A stretch of 64,000 nt of DNA from the NCBI GenBank assembly GCA_016703125.1, contig JADJCR010000001.1, forward strand, positions 248,001 through 312,000. The letters are read 5' to 3'. Below the pieces are notes generated by a model. It was given only the letters and a program-made list of their open reading frames with translations. It had not been told where the DNA came from and made no database searches. This document shows positions 49,056 through 57,761 of the stretch, piece after piece (the stretch's first letter is position 1; each line of letters opens with the position of its first letter). The stretch comes from Micrococcales bacterium. Its GTDB lineage: Bacteria > Actinomycetota > Actinomycetes > S36-B12 > UBA10799. The position numbers and the translations under genes are program-made.

Positions 49056-49299
49056 CGATGGTGCGGGGCCCTCGGGCTGGTTTGTGACGGTGGTGCTGGG
49101 TGTGGCGTCGGGGATCGCGCACCTTCGTCGCATTGCGGGTGGGGAGGGTCGTACCTTCGTCACAATCGCAGGGTGCGGGGTCGTTGTGACGAAGGTGCGG
49201 GGCCCTCGGGCTGGTTTGTGACGGTGGTGCTGGGTCTGGCGTCGCGGATCGCGCACCTTCATCGCATAGCGGGTCGGGAGGGTCCTACCTTCGTCACAA
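49050..49299. repeat. Two tandem 116-bp MITE-like elements with 13-bp terminal inverted repeats
   Basis: Element 1 (49050-49165) begins TTGTGACGATGGT and ends ACCTTCGTCACAA. Element 2 (49184-49299) begins TTGTGACGAAGGT and ends ACCTTCGTCACAA. Both are exactly 116 bases, nearly identical, and separated by 18 bases. Each also holds a nested inner pair (TTGTGACGGTGGT and ACCTTCGTCGCA or close variant). There is no reading frame of note inside. They resemble non-autonomous mobile elements or REP-type repeats; no matching transposase is in the window. Confidence 0.8.
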
Positions 49300-49387
49300 T
49301 CGGGGGTGGCCGGGGCTACCCCTCCGCGGTTGCGCTTGACGTCGCCTTGCCGTGGTCGTGACACCCCGATGTGACACGATGGATGTG

Positions 49388-49506
49388 AACGTTTCCAGGG
49401 TCGGTGCAATTCCGAACCGGCGGTGAAAGCCCGCGACCCGTGCTTGCACGGTGGATCCGGTGCAACTCCGGGGCCGACGGTCAGAGTCCGGATGGGAGGA
49501 AACGCC
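49388..49506 (+). promoter_or_regulatory. FMN riboswitch (RFN element)
   Basis: The conserved blocks are in order: AGGGTCGGTGCAATTCCG, AACCGGCGGTGAAAGCCCGC, then GTGGATCCGGTGCAACTCCG, GGGCCGACGGTCAGAGTCCG and GATGGGAGGAAACG. The closing stem CGTTTCC (49390-49396) pairs with GGAAACG (49498-49504). Downstream CCTCCC (49529-49534) can pair with the ribosome site GGGAGG (49546-49551), so FMN binding probably blocks ribD translation. Confidence 0.95.
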
Positions 49507-49555
49507 ACCGCCGTGTGCTTCGGCGTCTCCTCCCGCGTGCGCGAAGGGAGGCAGT

Positions 49556-50515
49556 GTGAGCGAGCGCTTCATGGCCGAAGCCCTGACGCTCGCCGCCTCC
49601 GTGCACGGTGCGGTGGGACCCAATCCCCGTGTGGGCTGCGTCCTCGTCAGTACCGACGGCCAGGTCGTAGGCCGGGGTGCGCATCAAGGGGCCGGGACCG
49701 CTCATGCCGAGGTCGTCGCTCTGGCCGACGCCGGCGAGGCCGCCCGGGGAAGTACCGCGTACGTCACGCTGGAACCCTGCAACCACCACGGCCGGACCCC
49801 GCCCTGCGCGCAGGCGCTCATCGGTGCCGGTGTCGCAGCGGTCCGGTATGCCGTGCCCGATCCCACCACGGCATCCGGCGGCGCCCAGACCTGCGCTGAG
49901 GCCGGGCTGGACGTCGACCCCGGCCCACTCACCGATGAAGCCACGCACTTCCTCGCCCCGTGGCTGTCCGCCGTGACCAATGGCCGGCCCTTCGTCACCC
50001 TCAAAGTCGCCAGCACCCTCGACGGGTACATCGCCGCCGCCGACGGCAGCAGTCGCTGGATCACCGGGCCGGAGGCGCGCCGCTGGGTCCACGGGCTGCG
50101 GGCGCAAGTGGACGCGATCGCGGTGGGATCGGGCACCTTGCGCGCGGACACCCCTGCCCTCACCGTGCGCGGGATCGAGGTCGTCCGCCAGCCCCACCGC
50201 TACGTGCTCGGTGAGGTGGTGGCCGACGGCTTCACCAGCCTGCCGGGCAGGGACCCGGCGGCGGCACTCGCGCAGATGTACGACGCAGGTGTGCGGCATC
50301 TGCTCCTCGAAGGCGGCGCCACCGTTGCCGCGGCGTTCCTGCGTGCCGGCCTGGTGGACGACCTGGTGTGGTTCACCGCACCCAAGCTGCTGGGCGCCGG
50401 CACCAGGGCCGTCGGCGACCTCGGCATCGGCACCATCGGGGATGCCCAGCACCTGGCGGTGACCGATGTGCAGAACGTCGGCGGCGACGTGATGATCCGC
50501 AGCGGGAGGCGCTGA
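49556..50515 (+). CDS. ribD: Bifunctional riboflavin biosynthesis deaminase/reductase RibD
   Basis: A 319-residue enzyme for steps two and three of riboflavin synthesis. The N-terminal deaminase has zinc ligands His50 (TAHAEVVAL), Cys75 and Cys84 (EPCNHHGRTPPC). The C-terminal reductase shows TLKVASTLDGYIA and LLLEGGATVAAAFL. The GTG at 49556 has GGGAGG four bases before it, the site masked by the riboswitch hairpin. ribE begins on its stop. Confidence 0.94.
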   Translation: MSERFMAEALTLAASVHGAVGPNPRVGCVLVSTDGQVVGRGAHQGAGTAHAEVVALADAGEAARGSTAYVTLEPCNHHGRTPPCAQALIGAGVAAVRYAVPDPTTASGGAQTCAEAGLDVDPGPLTDEATHFLAPWLSAVTNGRPFVTLKVASTLDGYIAAADGSSRWITGPEARRWVHGLRAQVDAIAVGSGTLRADTPALTVRGIEVVRQPHRYVLGEVVADGFTSLPGRDPAAALAQMYDAGVRHLLLEGGATVAAAFLRAGLVDDLVWFTAPKLLGAGTRAVGDLGIGTIGDAQHLAVTDVQNVGGDVMIRSGRR

Positions 50516-51105
50516 TGTTCACCGGACTCGTGCAGCAGATGGGCACCGTGCGCGACGTGGTCGGCGGGGACAGCACGCGACTGACCATCGCCCCCGACGG
50601 CGCATGGGAGGACTACGCCCACGGGGAAAGCATCGCCACGAGTGGGGTCTGCCTGACGGTGGTGGCCAGCGGACCTGGGTGGTTCGCCGTCGACGTCATG
50701 GCGCAGACCCTGGCGCTGACCAGTTTGTCCGATGTCGCGGCAGGGCGCAGGGTGAACCTGGAGCGAGCAATGCGCCTTGGTGACCGGCTCGGTGGGCACC
50801 TGGTGCAGGGGCACGTCGACGGCGTTGCGGTCGTGACCCACCGCCGCAACGAGCCTGAGTGGGACGTCGTCGGTTTCGAGCTACCCGAGCACCTGCGGCA
50901 GTACGTGGTGGCGCAGGGGTCGATCTGCCTGGACGGGGTGTCCCTGACCGTCTCCGCGAAGAGCCCGGAGGGTGCGGAAGTGAGCTTGATCCCCGAGACC
51001 CTGCGGTCGACGACGCTGAACGACGTCCGGCCAGGATCCCGGCTGAATGTGGAGGTGGACGTGATCGCCAAGTACGTCGAGTCCCTGCTGGGAGGCTACC
51101 GATGA
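50515..51105 (+). CDS. ribE: Riboflavin synthase alpha chain
   Basis: A 196-residue enzyme that dismutates two lumazines into riboflavin. Two homologous barrel repeats are seen: MFTGLVQQMG with SGVCLTVV, and GGHLVQGHVDGVA with DGVSLTVS. The start shares a base with the ribD stop (TGATG) and ribBA overlaps by four bases. Confidence 0.95.
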   Translation: MFTGLVQQMGTVRDVVGGDSTRLTIAPDGAWEDYAHGESIATSGVCLTVVASGPGWFAVDVMAQTLALTSLSDVAAGRRVNLERAMRLGDRLGGHLVQGHVDGVAVVTHRRNEPEWDVVGFELPEHLRQYVVAQGSICLDGVSLTVSAKSPEGAEVSLIPETLRSTTLNDVRPGSRLNVEVDVIAKYVESLLGGYR

Positions 51106-52316
51106 GATTCGATTCCATCCCGGACGCCGTGGAAGCGATCCGCGACGGCCGGGCAGTCGTGGTCGTCGATGATGAGGACCGCGAGAACGAGGGGGACCTG
51201 GTGTTCGCCGCCTCCAAGGCGACCCCCGAACTGGTCGGCTTCATGATCCGGCACACCAGCGGGGTCGTCTGCGTGCCCATGCGCGGTGAGGACCTCGACC
51301 GACTGCACCTGCCACCGATGACGATGGTCAACGAGGACCGCAAGGGAACTGCGTACTCGGTCAGCGTGGACGCCCGGGACGGCATCAGCACCGGCATCTC
51401 GGCCGCGGACCGTGCCCGCACCATTCGCACCCTCGTGGACTCCGCCACCGAACCGTGGGAGATCACTCGGCCCGGCCACGTCTTCCCGCTACGGGCGGTC
51501 CCCGGCGGGGTCCTGCAGCGGGCCGGTCACACCGAGGCTGCTGTCGACCTGGCCAGTCTCGCGGGCCTGTCGCCGGCCGGGGCGATCTGCGAACTGGTCA
51601 ACGACGACGGCTCCATGATGCGTGCGCCGCAGTGCCGCGAGTTCGCCGACGAGCATGACCTGCTCATGGTCTCTATCGCCGATCTGATCGCCCACATCCG
51701 GCGTGCACGCAAGCAGATCGAGCGGGTCGCGGAGACGGTCATCCCCACTGAGATCGCCGAGTTCCGGGCGATCGGGTACCGCAGCCTCATCGAGCCGACC
51801 GAGCACCTGGCCCTGGTGCTCGGCGACATCGGCGACGGGGAGGACATCCTGGTGCGAGTGCATTCCGAGTGCCTCACCGGCGATGTCTTCGGATCCCTGC
51901 GGTGTGACTGCGGTCCGCAACTGGACGCCGCGCTGCGGGCCGTCGCAGCCGAGGGCCGCGGCATCGTCTTGTACGTCAAGGGTCATGAGGGGCGCGGCAT
52001 CGGCCTGCTGAACAAGCTGCAGGCCTACCAACTGCAGGACAGCGGTGCAGACACGGTGGAGGCCAATCTCGCCCTGGGACTGCCTGCCGATGCCCGCGAC
52101 TACGGCACGGGGGCGCAGATCCTGGCCGATCTCGGGGTGCAGTCCATGCGCCTGCTGACGAACAACCCGGCCAAGCGCGCGGGCCTCGACGGCTTCGGGA
52201 TCGTCATCACGGAGCGCGTGCCGCTGGCGATCGAATCGAACCCGTGGAACGAGCGGTACCTGTCGACGAAGGCCACGCTGATGGGCCATGAGTACGAGGA
52301 GAGCCATGAGCGGTGA
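51102..52316 (+). CDS. ribBA: Bifunctional DHBP synthase / GTP cyclohydrolase II RibBA
   Basis: A 404-residue fusion. The N-terminal RibB half turns ribulose 5-phosphate into DHBP (VVDDEDRENEGDLVFAA, HVFPLRAVPGGVLQRAGHTE). The C-terminal RibA half opens GTP, with zinc cysteines in HSECLTGDVFGSLRCDCG and the GTP site GHEGRGIGLLNKL. Upstream rpe provides the ribulose 5-phosphate pool. It overlaps ribH by 11 bases. Confidence 0.96.
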   Translation: MRFDSIPDAVEAIRDGRAVVVVDDEDRENEGDLVFAASKATPELVGFMIRHTSGVVCVPMRGEDLDRLHLPPMTMVNEDRKGTAYSVSVDARDGISTGISAADRARTIRTLVDSATEPWEITRPGHVFPLRAVPGGVLQRAGHTEAAVDLASLAGLSPAGAICELVNDDGSMMRAPQCREFADEHDLLMVSIADLIAHIRRARKQIERVAETVIPTEIAEFRAIGYRSLIEPTEHLALVLGDIGDGEDILVRVHSECLTGDVFGSLRCDCGPQLDAALRAVAAEGRGIVLYVKGHEGRGIGLLNKLQAYQLQDSGADTVEANLALGLPADARDYGTGAQILADLGVQSMRLLTNNPAKRAGLDGFGIVITERVPLAIESNPWNERYLSTKATLMGHEYEESHER

Positions 52317-52779
52317 TGGGCGGGCTGGAGAGCACCAGGTGCGCGCAGATGGCGTGCGGGTGGCGGTGGTCGCCGCGAGTTGGCACGAGCAGGTCATGGA
52401 CGGACTGCTGACGGGGGCACGCAAGTACCTGGCCGAGGTGGGTGCGCAGGTCGACGAGCACCGCGTACCGGGCTCCTTCGAGATCCCGGTGGTGGCGGCC
52501 CGTTTGGCCGGTACCCACGATGTGGTGGTCGCCCTGGGCGTCATCATCCGCGGGGGGACGCCGCATTTCGAGTACGTCTGCTCCGCCGTGACCGACGGCC
52601 TGGGCCGGGTCGCCCTCGACAGCGGGACACCGGTCGGCTTCGGCATCCTCACCTGCGACACCGCCGAACAGGCACTCGACCGCTCGGGGGGTCCGGGTGC
52701 CAGCGAGGACAAGGGCAGGGAGGCAGCGGCGGCTGCGATCCAGACCTGGCAGGTGTTGCAGGGGATCCCGCAGGGGTAG
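52306..52779 (+). CDS. ribH: 6,7-dimethyl-8-ribityllumazine synthase
   Basis: A 157-residue enzyme condensing DHBP with the ribityl-pyrimidine. SWHEQVMDGLLTGA, VPGSFEIPVVA and GVIIRGGTPHFEYV (catalytic His87) are conserved. GAGGAGAG upstream supports ATG 52306. It ends the riboswitch-controlled rib operon. Confidence 0.95.
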   Translation: MSGDGRAGEHQVRADGVRVAVVAASWHEQVMDGLLTGARKYLAEVGAQVDEHRVPGSFEIPVVAARLAGTHDVVVALGVIIRGGTPHFEYVCSAVTDGLGRVALDSGTPVGFGILTCDTAEQALDRSGGPGASEDKGREAAAAAIQTWQVLQGIPQG

Positions 52780-52924
52780 GCGCCGATCTCCCCCTTTCGA
52801 CCGCCCTTGCCCGGAATCCGCGGGTATACGCTGGTTTTACAGGCCACCGGGTCGGTTGGCCACCGGTCGTGCTGGCGTATCTGAGGACACGCCGGTGACC
52901 ACCCGGTGAAAGGGAGGATTGGTC

Positions 52925-54121
52925 ATGACAACCAAACGCATGGTCGCGGCAGTCGGCGTCGTCGGAATGTCCGCGGCAGTGCTGGTCGGCGCACCGGCAC
53001 AGGCGGGATCCACATGGGGCAGCCCGCAAGAAGTGAGTTCCAAGTTCGGACGGGCACTGACCGTGTCCGACGGCGGCCGGGTGGCCGCCTGGATCCGGAC
53101 GAACAAGACCAGTTGGTACTCGTCGGGACCGGTCCGCACCGCGTGGTACAAGAGCGCGAAGAAGGGCTGGACACCGTCGGCTGCCATCCCCGGCACCACG
53201 GAGAGCACCAACGTCCAGCTGAGCAGCAACGGCAACCGGGCGCTCATCGAGTCGGGTACCACCGGCTACCTCATGGCGGTCCGCGACACGTCGAACACGT
53301 GGCTGACGGCGGTGAGCATCGTGTCCGGGACGAACCTCGGGAACGGCGTGATGTCCGGCAACGGCACGTCCCTGGTCTACATCGAGCGTGGCCCGGACGC
53401 CTATCCGTCGCCGCCCGGGAAGGTCTACTACGTCTCCCAGAACGCCGACGGCACATGGCCGGCGCCCACACAGATCGGTCAGGCCAACCCTGACGCGCTG
53501 TACGGCATCAACAACGAGCTCGCCTACTCCAAGGACGGCTCGACGATCGCGTGGGTGGACGAGACGTATGCCCTCAAGTCGATCACGCGCAATGACGACG
53601 GTTCTTGGTCGGCGCCCAGCTTGCTCAAGCAGTACGGCAGCGATCCCGACCTGCGCATCCTGAAGCTGTCCGCGAACGGCACGCGGGTCATGTGGGTGCG
53701 CGGCGATTCCGACGGGATCCTGACTTCGACGCGCACCGGGACCACGTGGGCGCCGGCGTCGAACGTCACCGTGGACGAGACGTACTCCGCGGCGATGTCC
53801 CCGAACGGTGTGAACATGGCGTGGGGCAACACCGACGGCCAGATGCTGGTCAGCCGCTACAACGGCACCAAGTGGGTCAAGCCCAAGGTGCTTGGCTCGG
53901 TCGGCTACTACCCGACGATCACGCTCACGGACAAGACCCTGGCGTGGACGTCCAACGAATCCAAGGGCTCTGCGCTGCGCACAGTCATCTGGAAGGGCGG
54001 CAAGTGGCAGTCGACCGTCAAGCACTCGTCGACCGGCTTCAGCCCGGCGGTGTCCTACGACGGGATGACGCTGGCCTGGGCCTCCACCGGGAACAAGCGG
54101 ATCTACAGCGTCAAGCGGTAG
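52925..54121 (+). CDS. Secreted beta-propeller-like protein
   Basis: A 398-residue protein with a Sec signal peptide (MTTKRMVAAVGVVGMSAAVL, cleavage after GAPAQA). About seven repeated segments follow, of the type VSDGGRVAAWIRTN, LSSNGNRALIES, LSANGTRVMWVRGD, MSPNGVNMAWGNTDG and VSYDGMTLAWASTG. Between them are W-rich turns such as GTTWAPAS and GTKWVKPK. These are WD40/TolB-like blades, so a single propeller outside the cell is likely. GGGAGG lies seven bases upstream. It stands between ribH and hisE with its own possible promoter near 52825 and a terminator after it, so it looks inserted into the conserved order. Function unknown. Confidence 0.85.
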   Translation: MTTKRMVAAVGVVGMSAAVLVGAPAQAGSTWGSPQEVSSKFGRALTVSDGGRVAAWIRTNKTSWYSSGPVRTAWYKSAKKGWTPSAAIPGTTESTNVQLSSNGNRALIESGTTGYLMAVRDTSNTWLTAVSIVSGTNLGNGVMSGNGTSLVYIERGPDAYPSPPGKVYYVSQNADGTWPAPTQIGQANPDALYGINNELAYSKDGSTIAWVDETYALKSITRNDDGSWSAPSLLKQYGSDPDLRILKLSANGTRVMWVRGDSDGILTSTRTGTTWAPASNVTVDETYSAAMSPNGVNMAWGNTDGQMLVSRYNGTKWVKPKVLGSVGYYPTITLTDKTLAWTSNESKGSALRTVIWKGGKWQSTVKHSSTGFSPAVSYDGMTLAWASTGNKRIYSVKR

Positions 54122-54136
54122 GTCCCGGCGCGAAAC

Positions 54137-54171
54137 GGCCGGGCTTGGCTGGTGATCCGCCAAGCCCGGCC
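54137..54171 (+). terminator. Strong hairpin terminator after the propeller gene
   Basis: GGCCGGGCTTGGC (54137-54149) pairs perfectly over 13 bases with GCCAAGCCCGGCC (54159-54171), loop of nine. It has no U-tract. It isolates the propeller gene from hisE. Confidence 0.75.
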
Positions 54172-54223
54172 ACCGCTTTGCCGGTCGTGCAACCGCCCTG
54201 CGGAGCCCGCCTCTCACCCTGAC

Positions 54224-54229
54224 TACCCT
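54224..54229 (+). promoter_or_regulatory. -10 box for leaderless hisE
   Basis: TACCCT begins 13 bases before the GTG at 54237; no ribosome site lies between. Confidence 0.5.
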
Positions 54230-54236
54230 GAAAGAC

Positions 54237-54500
54237 GTGAAATCCTTCGATGACCTCTGGGACGAACTGTCCCGGAAGGTCGCCATGAACGACCCCGCAT
54301 CCGGAACCGTGCGTCTCGTGCAGTCCGGTGTCCACGAGGTGGGCAAGAAGCTCGTCGAGGAGGCGGCAGAGGCGTGGATGGCTGCCGAACACGAATCCGC
54401 CGAGCGTGCCGCGGAGGAGTTGAGCCAGGTGATCTACCACGTGCAGGCCATGATGCTTGCGCTCGGTGTCACCCGTGAACAGGTCGGGCGGTACCTGTGA
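54237..54500 (+). CDS. hisE: Phosphoribosyl-ATP pyrophosphatase
   Basis: An 87-residue all-alpha NTP pyrophosphatase for the second step of histidine synthesis. KKLVEEAAEAWMAAEHES followed by EELSQVIYH carries the metal-binding acidic residues. The stand-alone HisE matches the stand-alone HisI at 8.7 kb. hisG overlaps its stop (GTGA). Confidence 0.95.
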   Translation: MKSFDDLWDELSRKVAMNDPASGTVRLVQSGVHEVGKKLVEEAAEAWMAAEHESAERAAEELSQVIYHVQAMMLALGVTREQVGRYL

Positions 54501-55333
54501 CGATCAAGGTCGCCATCCCCAACAAGGGCCAGCTCAGCGAGCCGGCCCGCCAGATGCTGCGCGAGGCCGGCTACCTGCGCTCTGCCGGCGCGCGGGAACT
54601 CATGGTGCACGACCCAGACAACGACGTCGACTTCTTCTTCCTGCGGCCGAAAGACATCGCCACCTACGTTGGTAAGGGCACGCTGGACCTCGGGATCACC
54701 GGACGTGACATGCTCGTCGATTCCGGTGCCCCCGTCGCCGAGGTCATCGAGCTCGGTTTCGGTCACTCGACCTTCCGGCTGGCGGCGCCGGCCGGAACCA
54801 CGACGATTGCCGGCACACGCATCGCCACGTCCTACCCGGGGCTGCTACGCGACTGGCTCGAGCGGTCGGGCACAGAGGCCACGGTGGTCAAGCTCGACGG
54901 CGCGGTGGAGAACGCCGTGGGTCTCGGCGTCGCCGATGCGGTGGCAGACGACGTCGACACCGGGAACACGTTGCGGCAGGCAGGGCTGGTGGTGCTCGGG
55001 GAACCCCTGTTGAGCAGCCAGGCGCTGCTCGTGCGACCGGCGCACAAGGACAGCAACGCGGCCCAGGAGACGTTCGTCCGACGGATGCAGGGAGTGATCG
55101 TCGCCCGGGCTTACGTCATGGTCGAGTACGACATCGAGGAGCGACTGGTGGAGGCAGCGGCTGCGATCACACCGGGGCTGGAATCGCCCACCGTCTCGCC
55201 GCTGAAGGAATCGGGCTGGGTGGCGGTGCGGGCCATGGTCGAGCGGGCGACGGTCCATCAGGTGATGGACGAGTTGTTCGAACTCGGCGGTCGAGCCATC
55301 CTCGTCACCGACATCCACGCGTGCCGCCTATGA
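54497..55333 (+). CDS. hisG: ATP phosphoribosyltransferase, long form
   Basis: A 278-residue first and feedback-controlled enzyme of histidine synthesis. The N-terminal IPNKGQLSEPARQMLREAG and ITGRDMLVDSG, the PRPP loop DGAVENAVGLGVADAV, and a C-terminal ACT-like regulatory domain (about residues 205-278) show the long form that needs no HisZ. GTG start in the hisE stop. The carboxyltransferase gene begins on its stop (ATGA). Confidence 0.95.
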   Translation: MTIKVAIPNKGQLSEPARQMLREAGYLRSAGARELMVHDPDNDVDFFFLRPKDIATYVGKGTLDLGITGRDMLVDSGAPVAEVIELGFGHSTFRLAAPAGTTTIAGTRIATSYPGLLRDWLERSGTEATVVKLDGAVENAVGLGVADAVADDVDTGNTLRQAGLVVLGEPLLSSQALLVRPAHKDSNAAQETFVRRMQGVIVARAYVMVEYDIEERLVEAAAAITPGLESPTVSPLKESGWVAVRAMVERATVHQVMDELFELGGRAILVTDIHACRL

Positions 55334-56685
55334 CCTCCCTGACCGAGACCCTGGCGGCGCTGCTCGACCCAGGTTCCGCCGAACCTCTACCCGTGCCACT
55401 GCGGCCGGTGCAGGGGGAGTATGCCGCCAGCCTGGAGCGCGCCGCGGACCGCAGCGGCACCGACGAAGCGGTGCAGGTCATGTTCGCCACCATCGACGGG
55501 CACCGGGTGGTCGTGATCGGGGGCGACTTCGGCTTCCTCGCCGGTTCGGTCGGTCAGTCCGCGGCGGATCGGGTGGTTGCCGGCTACCAGGCCGCGACAG
55601 CCGAGTCGCTGCCTGTGGTCACCCTGCCAACGTCCGGCGGCACCCGGATGCAGGAGGGTACCGCCGCCTTCTTCCGCATGACCGACATCGCCTGGGCCGC
55701 CCAGCAGCATCGGGCCACCGGCGCGGTCCGGATCGGCTGGTTGCGCAACCCGACGACCGGTGGGGTCATGGCCACGTGGGGCTCCTACGCCGACATCACG
55801 GCTGCGGAACCGGGGGCGCTGCTCGGCTTCCTGGGTCCGCGGGTGTACGAGGCGCTGTACGACCGGGCGTTCCCGCCGGTGCAGAACGCTGAGAACCTCG
55901 CCCGCGTCGGCGTCATCGACGAGGTCGTCCCGCTGGCGCAGGTGCGGGAATGGGCTGCGCGCATCCTCGCGGTCACCGAGGGCGCCGATCGCCCCGAACC
56001 GGTGTCACCCGCGGCCGAGCCGAAGCCCGTCGATGCCTGGACAGCCATCACCCGAACGCGGCGGCCGGACCGCCCGGGCCCGTTGGCCGTGCTGGATCTG
56101 CTCACCGACCGCACGGATCTGCGGGGCACTGGTCGCGGCGAGGCGGGAAGCGGTGTGCAGGTGAGCCTGGGCCGGTTGCGGGGCCGCCGGGTCCTGGTGG
56201 TCGCGCAGACGCGCCAGCAGGTCAGCCCGCAGGATCTACGGGTGGCCCAGCGCGGACTGGCGCTGGCGGACCGGTGGGGATTGCCGGTGGTGACGTTGGT
56301 TGACACCCCCGGCGGCGAACTGTCCGCGGCGGCCGAGGAGTCCGCGATGGCCGGAGAGATCGCCCGCACGTTGGAGGCGATGGCCGGCCTGCGGGTTCCC
56401 AGCGTGTCCTGCATCATGGGCCAGGGCTGCGGCGGGGCCGCCCTGGCGTTGGTGCCCGCTGGATTCATCATCTGCATGGAGCACGGGTGGGTGTCGCCCC
56501 TGCCGCCGGAGGGGGCATCGGTGATCAGTCATCGCACCCCCGACAAGGCCGCGGACATGGCCCGGGCGCAAGGCGTGGGGGCCTTGGCGCTGCTCGACGC
56601 CGACGTCGTCGACCTCGTCGTCGGCGAGGGTGATGATGTCGCGGCTGCAGTGGCGGACGTGGTGGCCGGGGCCCTGGACCGATGA
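55330..56685 (+). CDS. Fused acetyl-CoA carboxylase carboxyltransferase (AccD-AccA-like)
   Basis: A 451-residue crotonase-fold protein with two halves. The first (to about residue 220) resembles AccD, with VIGGDFGFLAGSVG, LPTSGGTRMQEGT and GGVMATWGSYADI. The second resembles AccA, with VDTPGGELSAAAEESAMAGEIA and GQGCGGAALALVPAG. The AccD zinc finger is absent, as the N-terminus has no cysteines. A biotin carboxylase partner would be encoded elsewhere. The natural acyl-CoA is not certain. It overlaps hisG and sseB by four bases each, so it is read in the his transcript. Confidence 0.85.
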   Translation: MTSLTETLAALLDPGSAEPLPVPLRPVQGEYAASLERAADRSGTDEAVQVMFATIDGHRVVVIGGDFGFLAGSVGQSAADRVVAGYQAATAESLPVVTLPTSGGTRMQEGTAAFFRMTDIAWAAQQHRATGAVRIGWLRNPTTGGVMATWGSYADITAAEPGALLGFLGPRVYEALYDRAFPPVQNAENLARVGVIDEVVPLAQVREWAARILAVTEGADRPEPVSPAAEPKPVDAWTAITRTRRPDRPGPLAVLDLLTDRTDLRGTGRGEAGSGVQVSLGRLRGRRVLVVAQTRQQVSPQDLRVAQRGLALADRWGLPVVTLVDTPGGELSAAAEESAMAGEIARTLEAMAGLRVPSVSCIMGQGCGGAALALVPAGFIICMEHGWVSPLPPEGASVISHRTPDKAADMARAQGVGALALLDADVVDLVVGEGDDVAAAVADVVAGALDR

Positions 56686-57356
56686 CGGACTTCGAGGGTG
56701 CCGACGTGCTGGTGACCCGCTTCCAGGGGGACACCGGGCTAGCCGACGTCCGCCTGCGGGAGTTGCTCGGCGACCCGGAGACCTACGCTGCGCAGCGCGA
56801 ACTCGTCGACCGGCTCGTGGCCGGGCGCCTGCTGATCCCGGTGGTGGCGAACCTCGACGAGAAGGACGCCGACGGGGCCGACAAGCACAGCCACATGGCA
56901 ACCGTGACCATCACCGATCCGCAGGGGCACAAAGCGCTGGTCTGTTTCACCGGGGTCGATTCGGTCGCGCTGTGGCGGCCCGATGCCCGGCCCATTCCCG
57001 TCGCGGGAGTGGAGGCCGCACAAGCCGCCTTGCAGGAGGAGTGCGATGCGTTGCTCATCGATATCGCCGGACCCACGCGGTACGCGTTGAGCGGTACCGG
57101 CCTGTGGGCTCTCGCTGCCGGGGGGCCCTGGCGACACCCGCTCGAGGAGCCCGAGGTGCTGGCCCTGTTGGACGCTGCTCTTGCCAATAGCGGTCTGGCG
57201 GGTCACTTCGAGCCGGACCCGGCAACCGTCGACGGAGTCGCTCTGGTGCTGGACACTGCCGACATGCCGAAGGTGCAGGGACTGGCCGACGTGCTCAGCC
57301 GCACACCGGCGGTCCAGGCCCGGGTCAGTTCGCTGGAGGTGCGACTGGACCGGTGA
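56682..57356 (+). CDS. SseB family protein
   Basis: A 224-residue soluble protein with an SseB N-terminal-like domain: LRELLGDPETYAAQRELVDR, LLIPVVANLDEK, then ALVCFTGVDSVALWRPDARP and LLIDIAGPTRYAL. The SseB family is common in actinobacteria near hisG; a cellular role is not established. It starts in the carboxyltransferase stop and its 3' end overlaps the convergent DUF1844 gene by 32 bases. Confidence 0.8.
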   Translation: MTDFEGADVLVTRFQGDTGLADVRLRELLGDPETYAAQRELVDRLVAGRLLIPVVANLDEKDADGADKHSHMATVTITDPQGHKALVCFTGVDSVALWRPDARPIPVAGVEAAQAALQEECDALLIDIAGPTRYALSGTGLWALAAGGPWRHPLEEPEVLALLDAALANSGLAGHFEPDPATVDGVALVLDTADMPKVQGLADVLSRTPAVQARVSSLEVRLDR

Positions 57357-57705
57357 GTTTCTCGCCGGGACCCTGTCCTGGGGCGTCCGGGACGAGTGAC
57401 GCCTCCCGGAAGGCCAACTGCAGCGACTTCAGCCCGTCGCGCAGGGGCCGGGCGTGGAACGTGCCGACGTAAGGGGCCGCAGCGGTCACCAGTCCGGCCA
57501 GTGCCTCGATCAGGGTGCGGGCCTCGTCCAGATCGAGTTCGTCCGGGTCCTCGCCGAGTCCGCACTTGACCGCGGCGGCGGTCATGAGGTGGACCGCCAC
57601 GGTGGAGACCACTTCGACGGCGGGGACGTCGGCGATGTCGCGCTCTGCGGCTGCGGGGTCCATGGCGTTCAGGATGTCATGGGGGTCCCGGGGTGCCGTG
57701 GGCAC
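57325..57705 (-). CDS. DUF1844 domain protein
   Basis: A 126-residue protein with VPAVEVVSTVAVHLMTAAAVKC and LDEARTLIEALAGLVTAAAP, matching the helical DUF1844 core (about residues 25-95). It has no signal peptide or catalytic motif and its function is unknown. The GTG start at 57705 is the longest in-frame choice; internal ATGs at residues 15 and 41 are less likely. It is convergent with sseB with a 32-base overlap and divergent from the phosphotransferase. Confidence 0.75.
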   Translation of the reverse strand: MPTAPRDPHDILNAMDPAAAERDIADVPAVEVVSTVAVHLMTAAAVKCGLGEDPDELDLDEARTLIEALAGLVTAAAPYVGTFHARPLRDGLKSLQLAFREASLVPDAPGQGPGEKLTGPVAPPAN

Positions 57706-57749
57706 GGCTGAGCAAGTGCGCTGCGGCTGCCGGCCAACGCTTCGTCGTC

Positions 57750-57755
57750 TACGCT
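57750..57755 (+). promoter_or_regulatory. -10 box for leaderless phosphotransferase gene
   Basis: TACGCT begins 12 bases before the GTG at 57762. Confidence 0.45.
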
Positions 57756-57761
57756 GCGGGA

